Shown piece after piece: positions 22,598 to 33,011 of a stretch of DNA of 64,000 nucleotides (position 1 is the stretch's first letter; each line of letters opens with the position of its first letter). This DNA is from Armillaria gallica (taxonomy: Eukaryota; Basidiomycota; Agaricomycetes; Agaricales; Physalacriaceae), in the NCBI GenBank assembly GCA_037576215.1, contig JBANDB010000001.1, forward strand, positions 6,634,001-6,698,000. The letters are read 5' to 3'. The notes under the pieces are model-generated. The model was not told the origin of the DNA. It saw nothing but the letters and a program-made list of their open reading frames with translations, and ran no database searches. The translations under genes and the position numbers were made by a program.

Positions 22598-23817
22598 CCC
22601 CCGACCTGACCACGATGCAGACAGTAGCCCTTAGTGCTGCCATCGTAACCTCCACCTTCTTGTGCCTCCTTACCGCCGCACTAGTCCTAGTATATCAAGA
22701 ACAGATCCGGGGATTCCTCCACCGATGAGGGATTCTCATCGTGCCACCACCCCCCCCAATTCCTCGGCATTATGTCGAATTACCCCAACTCGACCCCGCA
22801 CATGTCCGACCAGGCATGGGGACAGAGCGCTCGATCATACGAACCCAGTGGCGGAGAGAGACGGACGTCTCCTTCCAGACCAGTCAGGGGTTCCGTGAGG
22901 ATCGAGGATCTGCTCAACCCCTCGCCGAGTCTTCCACCCGTGCAGAGGCACAGAACATACGGCCTCAGGAGTCTGAGCCCGACCCCCCCGAATACACCCC
23001 CAGACGCCTCTTTCCTGTCAGGGGACCCTGACTTGAAGCCTTCCTACAACGACCGCCAACGCAACCCATTCGCCGGACGTATGGGACGGCTCGAAGACCC
23101 ATCGAGATCGACAGCGACTCGGACGATAGTATCCCCCTCATCGTCCTGGACGACTGAGGAGTTCCATACGCCCCTGGGCTCTCCAGAGGCTCCACCCCTG
23201 AATCAATCTCAAGCGATCCAATCCCCTCCGTTCCGAGAACCGTTACTCCCGTATCTGTCCCCTCCCGAGCCAATACTCCCGAACCCACCGTTCCCGAGCC
23301 TACCGCTCAGGAACCAGAATCCGTTCCTCAACCCGAGCCCGCCGTCGTGGGACCACCACGACCCCGGGCGGACGACGATCCGCTCAACCCCTATGGTGGG
23401 GACTATGAGTGGCCAGCTCTTTCAAGAATCGATATCCAGATACTGGGCCCCGCGCGAAGCAAGGCTTGGGAGCTACGATGGCAAGACATTGAACGACGGG
23501 CTGGATTCCGGGCCCCGGACCGAGAGACCATGGACTACTACCTCGCCGCTGATTGAGGGGATCTGCTTCCTCGATACGGACGAGACCGTGTCATCGACGC
23601 CCGAATTTGGGCCAACCGGTTCCAGGAAAGATACCCCCCGACCGCCGGTAACCGACTCCCATGAATCCCTCCACGAACCGAGCAGGAACAAGATGCCCTG
23701 GAGCATGCTCTCCTACCCCTCGCCCAACTTCAGGGCGATCGACCCGACCTGGACGGGGAATACTCCGCTGCGATGGCGCAGGTATTACCCCGAGAACCGG
23801 GAGACGCGGGCCCCTGA
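22594..23817 (+). pseudogene. E2 ORF3, membrane-anchored protein, broken
   Basis: Starts MTPDLTTMQTVALSAAIV and has the same membrane helix (STFLCLLTAALVLVY) as E1, then TGA at 22726-22728 where E1 has Arg (HRRG). Conserved blocks PPPIPRHYVELP, IEIDSDSDDSIPL, DDDPLNPYGGDYEWP, AWELRWQD and PRTEQEQ...DRPDLDG follow, spread over more than one frame. Further stops at 23155, 23554 and 23662 are TGA. The last stop is 23815-23817, 11 bases before the likely gag ATG. Confidence 0.6.
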
Positions 23818-23827
23818 CTACTGTTAT

Positions 23828-25219
23828 ATGACGCGCGAACCAGGACCCTTGCCGGACTCCCCGCCTAGGGCGATAAAAAGAAACTGGAGAAGAAGGGGAG
23901 AGTATCACGGAAGGGGGACTAGTATCCTCCTAGCTGGTGCAGGGAGCGCAGAAGACGAAGGCGGGGAGATGGCGGAGGACCCCCCTATCCCAGGCCCTGC
24001 AGAAACAATGCAAGAACAGATGGACAGGCTGGAGGATTAGGCCGCAGCCATGCGGACTGAGAACGCCCGCCTCCAGGACGAGCTGGAGGCGGAAAAGAAG
24101 AAAAAGGCGCCGCTCCCTGGTCGGGGCCGCCCACCACGAAGGGGCCCTGACCCTGACCGTTATTCAGTACCACGCCCCCCTGGTTGGAACCCACCGGCCC
24201 AGGGCCCGACGGGAGAATGGGACGCAGCCCATCCCCCCGCTTTCCTCGGTGTTCGACCCATATTAATGCAACCGCCGCGGAACTTTGAAGGGAAGCACAA
24301 TGACATCGAGCGATTCTTAGGAGCCTGTGAACACTACTTCGAGACCTTCCGTTACCACTACAAGGGGAGGCCTTCCCTCATGGTGGGACTGGCCGTCTCG
24401 CTTCTGGAAGGGGAAGCGGAAGACTGGTGGGTGCACGAGCGCCCCAAGTACCGCTATACCCCTACTGACCCGGGTCCGCACGCGGCCCCCGAAGAGGATG
24501 AAGACTTCAAAGTAGGGCCACGTTACCGCTATCCCAGCTGGGAAGATTTTTGTGAACTTTTCCACGAACAATTCCGGGATCCCGCTATCGAACTGGTTCA
24601 CGAGAAAAGGATGGGCGAGATGAAGATGGGAGACGAACCGGCCCACGTCTTCTTCCAGAAATTGGAACGGGAGGCCAAGTTGGCCAATCGTCTCGCCGAT
24701 CAATCCGACCGTGGCCTGCTTGTTCAAGCAGTCCGCAAAGGGATTCCCCGCAGCTACGGGGCGGCGATTGCCAACCTAGGAATCGCCGTCCCCCGCGACT
24801 ACGAAGGGTGGAAGGATCGAATCCTCCTCATGTACGAACAGCGTCAGCGCCAGAAGATCTTTGAACAGACCCAAGGCCTCGACAAATATCCCGAAAAACG
24901 GTCAAACCACGGGGCGACCTCTTCGAAAGCCCCTGAACCACGTCCGCTCCTGAAGCCCAAGGAGGCGCCCAAAGCCGCAGCAACCGCCTCGAAATGGGTT
25001 CCGATTCATCAGACCACACACAAGGGCGGCGGCATCCCCATGGAAATCGACGCGAAAAAGTCGCGACAGATGGCGGAGGGGAAGTGCTTCCGCTGCGACA
25101 AGAGAGGACACCTCAGCCGGGACTGCCCTCATAAAGGCGAGAAACACGAGGTATGCGCACTTGAGGCGGTACCGGAACCACTCGCAGAAGCTGTGGAAAC
25201 AGAAAAGGTAAAAGATTAG
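23828..25219 (+). pseudogene. gag: E2 gag with a premature TAG
   Basis: ATG 23828 starts MTREPGPLPDSPP, the point where conservation with E1 gag begins. TAG at 24038-24040 lies in the predicted coiled coil; E1 has Gln codons there. Beyond it the frame is open to 25219 with the capsid domain (NDIERFLGACEHYFETFRYH, EDWWVHERP, FRDPAIELVHEKR) and zinc knuckle CFRCDKRGHLSRDC. A restart at ATG 24050 could still give the capsid domain, but this is not shown. Confidence 0.85.
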
Positions 25220-28200
25220 GTCGTCCAGGTTCTGATTCGCCTGCGACGACCAACTTCCTCCCTGGTGCGCGCCTCACTTCTTCTCTTAAACCATTATCTA
25301 CCAGTCACGTATTTACAGACACTTTACTTACTGCGCATTTGGCTATATCCCGAGCCCCGAGTATGGGGCCGGTTACTTCCTCGACTTCAAAACATGTTAC
25401 CAATCTACGGCCTCTGCGCCAATTTACGACTTCCCCTTTTGTGCGCCCAGTTACAGAATCAGCCAACCGATACGAAGTACTTACGGATACGACTCATGAA
25501 TTTCCGTTACAGGTCGGGGCCGCCGTCCCCAGGTTACCTAAACCGGCTAAGTGTTCGCCAAGTAACTCACTGCGAGCGAACGGAACGGACGAAAAGTCGC
25601 CCACCACAGCGACACCTACCATAATGACGAACGGGCAGTCTCCCTTTGGTAGAGACACCCCTCGATCAGGTGGGGCAGGAATTAGGGTCACTCCTACTCC
25701 TGACGAAGCGACCCCGACCCCTGAACGGGTGCCCCCACCGAACCCCCACCGAGGCGCGGGCCCAGAGCACAACACTCCCCGGGACAGCAAGGGCAGCGCA
25801 GGCTCAACCCCGACGGGGGAGCGGCCAGGAAGACCCGACGGGGGGGACCCCGAGAGCCCAGGGGTAACCGGTCGAATTCCTGGTAATTCCGACTCTTCAG
25901 TACACGGACGACCCGCAGTCTCGTACTACACCCCCGGGACGAACCAAGAACCATCGAATAGCAGCTCCTTGGGATACGACCCACAGGACACCCGCATAGC
26001 TGAAAAGGGAGGACCCGCTAGCGCCCAGGCGGTAAAGAGGGGGCACAAGGTATCTCTGGAGGAAGTACCTGACGAGGAAGACGACACCTCCTTCCTCCAA
26101 TGGAAATCGAAAGGAAAACCGATCGTGAGCCCGGAGAGCCCTCGAGCAGTTGCTCCCGTGACTCCCAAAACGATCCCTGTCACTCCTCGGGTCGACTTTG
26201 GTTGGGTAAAACCTTTCGAGGTCGACTGGACCTTGCGGGCCATCTGCCAGGCCCCGAACGACCATGCCGCTCGCGCCGTACTCTCTCTGTGGGTCCATCG
26301 GGATCGTCTGGGGGAACTGAGTGATGACCTCCTCCGTACCTTGCGTACCGAAGGGGAACTCGCGTGCGAGCACCTCTACGAACTCCGAGAACCCATACGT
26401 TACATACGGGGTGCTACCAGCGACCTAATGATCCCCGTGACCCTTGAACCATGTACAGGCCGAAAGATTCTCAGCACCAAGGCCCTGTTAGACAGTGGCT
26501 GCACCGGAAGTGCGATCAACGTGGCCTACGTCAGGAAACATGAGCTCGACACTAGGATGGTAAAAGTCCCCATTCCGGTATACAATGCCGACGGGACTAG
26601 GAATGCAGGCGGGGAGGTGACTGAATTTGTTGAGCTCTGCCTCTCCATCGGAGGACATCGCGAACGAATCGATCTAGCAGTCACCGACCTAGGAAATCGG
26701 GACGTGTATCTCGGACATGATTGGCTTAAACGCCATAACCCCTCCGTCAATTGGCGGACTGGGAACGTGATCTTCGGATGCTGCCAATGCGTCAAGAACC
26801 CCCTCGAGCTCCCGGACGCCGATCCCGAGGAACGGTGGGATGAAGAACTCGAAGAGGGCGACACCATTCTCGCCGTCCAAATGGAAGAGGAGCTCACCCT
26901 ACGGGCCCTTCACCATGCCAATGACCTCGCGGCCAAGGCCCACGCTGATCGACCCTGGAAGACGTTTGAGGAAATGGTACCCGAACATTATCACTCCTTC
27001 CGCGACCTATTCTCTAAAGAGAGCTTCGACGAATTACCGGCGCGAAAGCCCTGGGATCACGCTATCGAGCTTGTCCCCAATGCCAAGTCTACCTTAGACT
27101 GCAAGGTGTACCCTCTGAACCGAAACGAACAGGAACAACTCGATAAATTCCTCAACGAGAACCTAGAATCGGGACGCATTCGCCCCTCCAAATCTCCCTT
27201 CGCGTTGCCCTTCTTCTTCGTCAAAAAGAAAGATGGCACCCTTCGACCCGTACAAGATTACCGCAAGCTCAACGAGATGACTATCAAGAACCGCTATCCA
27301 CTACCGCTCATCTCCGAGCTCATCGATAAACTACGTGGGGCTAAATACTTCACGAAGCTCGACGTCCGCTGGGGATATAACAACGTGCAGATCCGAGAAG
27401 GGGACGAAGAGAAAGCCGCCTTCCGCACCAACCGGGGCCTCTACGAACCAACGGTTATGTTCTTCGGACTCACCAACTCCCCCGCGACCTTCCAATGGAT
27501 GACGAATGACATCTTTCGAGACCTCATAGGGGAAGGGAAGGTCACCATTTACCTCGACGACATCCTAATCTTCTCCAAGGATCGACAGGAGCACTGCCAA
27601 ATCGTGCAGCGCGTTCTTCAACGCCTTCGAGAGAATAAGCTCTTCCTTAAGGCAGAGAAGTGCGAATTCGAAGTCCTCGAAATGGAGTACCTGGGCGTGA
27701 TCATCAGTGAAAACTCCATACGAATGGACCCGGTCAAGGTCGCGGGCATCGCCGAATGGCCGACGCCTCGTCGGAAAAAGGAACTCCAATCATTCCTGGG
27801 GTTCACCAACTTTTATCGAAAGTTTATTAAAATGTATTCCAAGGTCGTACGACCCCTCACCCAACTGACAGGCAATGCCGAATGGAAATGGACGGAGGCA
27901 CAAGACAAAGCCTTCCAAGAACTGAAACGGCGAATGGCGGAGGACGTAATCCTCGCCATCCCAACCGATGATGACCCCTTCCGGGTCGAGGCAGACGCTA
28001 GCGAGGGCGCGGTAGGCGCGGTCCTCAGCCAACGGCAGAACGGAGCATGGCGCCCGGTAGCGTTCATGTCTAAATCGCTCAGTGCCACCGAAAGGAACTA
28101 CGAGATTTACGACAAGGAATTGTTAGCTATCATGCTCGCACTATCCGAGTGGCGTCACTATCTCATGGGCGCCAAGGAGAATGTGGAAATCTGGACAGAC

Positions 28201-29931
28201 CACCAAAACCTCCAATACTTCCGACTCCCCCAAAAGCTGAACCGACGACAGGCCCGCTGGGTCACCGAACTCGCCGAGTACCATTTCACCCTTCATCATA
28301 AACCCGGCACCCAGAACGTAAAAGCCAACTTATTATCAAGACGGCAAGATCACGATCAAGGCCACAGCGACAACGACGACATTGTCATCCTGCAGGAACA
28401 TCACTTCCGCGCCCTAATCCTGCCCACCACCTCTGACGTCCACCAACGCATCGAGGAAGCCACCCGACAAGAAGAGCTATGGGACGAGGGGATCGCCGCC
28501 TCTCTCAATCATCAACGAGGTATTACCCGCCAAGGCGGTTTGCTGCACTACGACGGGCGAATCTACGTACCCCGTAAAAGGGTGCTACGTGGCGAGCTCA
28601 TTTCTCAACACCACGACCACATCACTGCTGGTCATCCCGGCATCGAGAAAACCAAGGAGCTTGTCCTTCGGGACTATTGGTGGCCCAAGATGAAGAAAGA
28701 CGTCGAAGCCTATGTCAAGGGTTGCGAGATCTGCCAACGGACCAAAACTAGTACCGCCGCCAAATCAGCACCGTTGTATCCCAACGAAATCCCGACAGGG
28801 CCATGGACTCACATTTCGGTCGATATGATCACTGGACTGCCAGACTCAAACGGACATGATGCAATGTTAGTAGTCGTAGACCGCTTTTCCAAGGTGATCA
28901 TCCCAATCGCCTGTAACGTGGAACTATCAGCGGAAGGATGGGCACGAATCCTCCGCGACCACGTTTACGCACGCCATGGCATGCCCCAAGTCGTCATCTC
29001 CGATCGAGGGCCCCAGTTCATATCACAATTCATGAAGGAACTATACCGGATGCTTGACATTACCCAGAACGCCTCCACGGCATTTCATCCCCAGACGGAC
29101 GGACAGACGGAACGAGTCAATCAAGAGATTGAAAAGTACCTTCAAATCTTCGTAAACCACCGGCAGACAGACCGGAGCGACTGGCTCCCCTTGGCAGAAT
29201 TTGCCCATAACAATCGAGCCCATAGCGCCACCAGCAAAAGCCCATTCATGGTTCTCTACGGCTGTAATCCCCGAATCATCCCAGACGCAACTTACTCGTC
29301 ACCACTTGCAAACCCCGCCGCGCGAGACTTTGTCAAAACCATGACGAGTATCCACGCGGAAACAGAAAAGGTGCTTCGTACGGCGGCGGAAAGGATGAAA
29401 ACCCAATATGACAAGAAGAAGCGACCCTCGCACCCCTATCAAGTAGGGGATAGGGTATGGCTCGACGCCACCAATCTCCACTTACCTCGACCCAAGAAGA
29501 AACTCGACGACAAACGGGTAGGCCCCTTCACCATAATCGACAAAGCAGGGGTCAGCGCATATAAACTCCGATTACCGCCTCACTGGAAGATCCACCCCCG
29601 TTTTAACGAAAAGCTCCTCACCCCGTATGTACCACCCGCCTTTCCTAACCAGGACGAACCTCCGCCACCGCCTCCCGACCTCGTTGACAATGAAGAAGAA
29701 TACGAGGTTGAGAAAGTCCTCGATGCCAAGCCGCGTCGAATACGAGGGCGACGGGGGCAAGGGTCGCAAACGACCACAGACTACTTCGTGAAGTGGAAGG
29801 GATGGACACGGGAACATAACTCCTGGGTTTGAGAGGACGACATGGCACACGCCCAGGACGCGATCGCCGACTTCGAAAAGCAACGCGACGCCATACGGGC
29901 AGTCGGGACGCCTGCCTTAACGAGGGGGTGA
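25165..29931 (+). pseudogene. pol: E2 pol polyprotein, chromodomain truncated
   Basis: Open from 25165 in the -1 frame relative to gag (55-nt overlap; first ATG 25339). Protease LLDSGCTGSAIN (codon ~385 from ATG 25339), RT with YLDD (~738), RNase H (RVEADASEGAVGAVLS, YDKELLAI), integrase HHCC region (HDHITAGHPG...CEICQR), DDE triad (ISVDMI, ISDRGPQF, TDGQTERVNQE) and chromodomain start (EEYEVEKVLDAK, YFVKWKGW). All catalytic motifs I checked are intact. TGA 29830-29832 replaces the Arg codon that E1 has after NSWV, removing about 33 residues of the chromodomain end. The ancestral stop is 29929-29931. Confidence 0.95.
29922..29931 (+). other. polypurine tract of E2
   Basis: GAGGGGGTGA immediately before the 3' LTR, also holding the ancestral pol stop. 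Confidence 0.75.
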
Positions 29932-30296
29932 TGTTACGATTTATTCACTTTTTTCCTTATCTTATCTTATCCAGCATCTCGGTGCCTACGGCACCTCGAC
30001 ATCCTGGCACTCTGGCACCCAACCCCAACAATCAACCCCAGAACTTCCTAGGAAGCTGCAGGACATTACTATTATTAGAATCCACATATCGTATATAAGT
30101 AGCACCGCTTTCGACCTTGTAACCCTAGCTTTGAGCTAAGTTTAATACACCTGGACTTTACTCCACTCGCTTGCCGAGAGTTCACTGCATATATCGCTCT
30201 GCTGTAATAGACACCACGGCTCTATCGATCTACCCGAAGTGCGAGGTAGTGCATCGTTAGACGCCTAGTCTGTTATTCCCGGGTCCGGTCATAACA
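29932..30296 (+). repeat. 3' LTR of E2 (365 bp)
   Basis: Same length as the 5' LTR, 12 transitions. Followed by the target duplication GCCCC. Confidence 0.97.
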
Positions 30297-30301
30297 GCCC
30301 C

Positions 30302-31139
30302 AGACATATTCCAGGGGCCAGCACTTCCTCTGCAGCCTATCGGACTCGCAATGTGTCCATGCTATAAGCCATGTGGCGCATATCTCAATGCAAGCGATGA
30401 GGCGCTAATACAGAGGATTACTGAGTACACCATATGGCACTCATCGGAGACCTACATTGTCCAAAGGATAGAACATCAGAAACCAGTACTTAGACACGTG
30501 TCAAACATTGAAAGAAATGGAAGACCACAGACAGTAAAATGTTATATTTCCCCTTCTAGGGAAACCATAAAGTGAGAAGCTCAGGTCTTGGCAACCCTGA
30601 CAACTTCAGCTTGTCCATCAAGAGCTATGAACAAATATGAGCTGTGAAAATACTTTCTTTCCTAAATGCTGGTCATTTCCTCCAAACCGTGGTGCATTGT
30701 ACTTATGTATAACAAAATGTCTTCACATGCGAAAGCTGCATATTTTTGTAGTGAAAAAACCTCGGTTAAGAAATGTTCCATCCTTCCTCACCCTTGTGAA
30801 CTTGTTTAAATTACATATGATTTTCAGAAAAAATCTGCTTTACAAAAGTTGCACGACAAGCGACATATTAGAATCCATACGAGTAGTCTGGAATGGAACA
30901 GAGACATCCAAAGTGAGATTCAAACACAGGACACAGGATGTTGAAATTCGTGTCAAAGGAATTATAGCCAACACCGCAAAGTCAAATGACCACAGTTTCC
31001 TTGAGATCAAACCTGTTACTTAGATAGGCGGATGACATTGGGGGATGCCTTTTGTATGTTGGAAGTGGAGCAACTGGTAACAAGTATACAAACAGTTTTG
31101 AACTTCAGACTTGAAAAAACAAAACTCGTCTGACGGCAT
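30302..31139. other. right flank of E2, no supported gene
   Basis: Contains one 128-codon plus-strand frame (30637-31023) without recognised motifs; I do not call it a gene. Confidence 0.4.
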
Positions 31140-31148
31140 GGTAGCCAA

Positions 31149-31506
31149 GACTTACCCAGTAAGACCCCTGGGAAAAACTGACACATACCCGGTAAATCCG
31201 AACCGGTCAGCCGAAGTTTGTTTTTCAACATGAAGTCCATCGAACTGGATCTTTGTACTTAGTGACAGTTTCCAGTCCACACTTGACAGAGATGCACCCA
31301 TATCAAATCAGAATTTTACATGGATATGTTTGAATCCATGCAATACATTTGTGTTTCTATTTGATACAGAAGAATGGGAGAGTCATTTCCCATCAGAATT
31401 TTATAGTTAAAGGCATCTTATAGCAGTACGACTTGGTCTGACCGCTGACTGGTTCGGATTTACCAGTCACTTTTCAGTTTTTCCCCATGGTCTTACTGGG
31501 TAAGTC
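31149..31506. mobile_element. Mutator-like MITE (358 bp)
   Basis: Long terminal inverted repeats (about 65 bp, roughly 84% by eye) starting GACTTACCCAGTAAGACC at both ends, flanked by a perfect 9-bp duplication GGTAGCCAA (31140-31148 and 31507-31515). A 9-bp duplication with long inverted repeats points to the Mutator/MULE group. No coding capacity. Confidence 0.85.
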
Positions 31507-31529
31507 GGTAGCCAAGTCTATGATATGCT

Positions 31530-31830
31530 AATAATAGACCATGCTTACTAAGCAGATCATCGAGACGGATGCCTCGTTGCAGATATGGTCAGCCATTGAG
31601 AATGGCAGTTCGAGATGTTTACATTGTTTTGCATGATTGAATATATTGTGGAGCAATGTGAAAGCATTGTGTGGACATGTATTGTTGTAATGGATGGCAA
31701 CAGGTAAGACTTCATAGGCACACAATTTAGAGGTCTGCAAGAGGTCTGGTTGGAAATGGTTTGCCATGTGAGTGCTTTGAAATACTTCCCTTTGATTCTG
31801 ATCTGGTTCCATGATGCAGAAAGTGGACAG
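31530..31830 (+). repeat. diverged fragment of the 1.95-kb repeat
   Basis: Resembles 11570-11760 and 13245-13450: CTAAGCAGATCATCGAGACGG, GATGCCTCG, GAGAATGGCAGTTCGA, AACAGGTAAGACTTCA. It includes one copy of the ~75-bp module. Confidence 0.55.
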
Positions 31831-32687
31831 GCAATGGGACGAATGCCAAAGTCCTCAGCAGACCATTGCTTGGCTGTGAACTACCATGCACTCAGACTTT
31901 CCCTGAAGAGAACATATTGAGTGTAGATATATGTCTCAGCACTGTTGGTCTGTATGGTGGATTAAAGTAAAAGGGCCAAAAAATGAATTATGCCTTGATA
32001 TTTCTGGACTTAATAACATGCCTGATTTGGTTTATTGTGTGTGATGTGACCTATTTCAGGCCAGATACAGGTAGACCTTACCCCAATGCAATTATTTTGG
32101 CAGGGAATGTACACTTGATAAGGACACCTCTATTGTTCTGGCTCCAATCATCCGCCTTGTAAGGCAACTCCGAGGCTGCTTTGATTTTGGTGCTTCACTG
32201 GCCAGTGTAGCATTGTACATCATGCTGAGCACTCTCCTGACTCCAAATACATTACAAAGCGCAAGATACACATACGTATGTGAGTGTAGAGTAGAAACAC
32301 CAGATTGAACGTTACAGCGAAGATTTAAGGAATTTCGGAAATGGCCTCTGAGTTACGCATTACAGTTGCTTGATTAAGCAAGGGCGCCAAGGTAATCGTT
32401 GTATTGTTTTAAGATATTCACGATGCTACTCTGCTGTAAGCATTTAGAATTACCATTGATATTGAAAGAGCTCGTACTTGAAATTTGATGGTATTTTTTG
32501 ACGATTTTTTCAATGATTTTCTATAGCGTAATGAAAAAAAAGGGGCAACAGTTTGACCGTTATGCATTACAGGAGGCAAAATAAGCCACGAAACGGTACC
32601 TATGTTATGCGTTACAGTTTCTACTGTACACTCACGTACAGTAGCACCACATCATCATCATTAATTTCAATACTCTAAATATAGAAT
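31831..32687. other. no gene seen
   Basis: AT-rich spacer without long frames. Confidence 0.4.
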
Positions 32688-33011
32688 CCACTGACTAAGC
32701 TAATCATCGAGTCCGATGCTCATTTTCAGGTACTTTTGGCCATCAGGGATGACAGTCCCATGTGGACACTACTGATGGCCCTCATTATGGTACAGTAGGG
32801 TCATATCCAGGACCCTTGTCATGCTTGCCCCATTTATATGGGTATTTTGCTGGTATCTTTATAAGGAACCAACCTTTGGTCATATTGGACTGTTTTTTAT
32901 TTTATTTACTTTTGAAAAAAACATAAAACTCCCCATTTCCAAGTACACTGGCTATTAAGACGCCGTGGAGGTTCCTTCCCTCTTGTTCTCTCCTCTCTTG
33001 CATATGGTTTC
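32688..33011 (-). repeat. diverged copy of part of the 1.95-kb repeat
   Basis: Matches 45840-46160 in the same direction: CTGACTAAGCTAA, TCGAGTCCGATGC, ACTACTGATGGCCCTCATTA, AACCAACCTTTGGTCATAT, CTGGCTATTAAGA. It is therefore inverted relative to the arm at 12 kb, and is older (more diverged) than the two full arms. Confidence 0.8.

Larger units (their letters stand above)
21881..30296 (+). mobile_element. complete Ty3/gypsy chromovirus E2 (Tf1/sushi-like), 8.4 kb
   Basis: Two 365-bp LTRs, TG...CA, flanked by the 5-bp duplication GCCCC (21876-21880 and 30297-30301). Internal order as in E1. The LTRs differ at 12 sites, all transitions, no indel (about 3.3%), and each is explained by CpG becoming TpG or CpA. 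Leader ORFs and gag have several premature stops, pol only one near its end, so this copy is not autonomous as read. Confidence 0.97.

Noticed and set aside
21881..30296. Classical ascomycete RIP (CpA to TpA)
   Set aside because: LTR changes are at CpG, not CpA, so methyl-CpG decay fits better.
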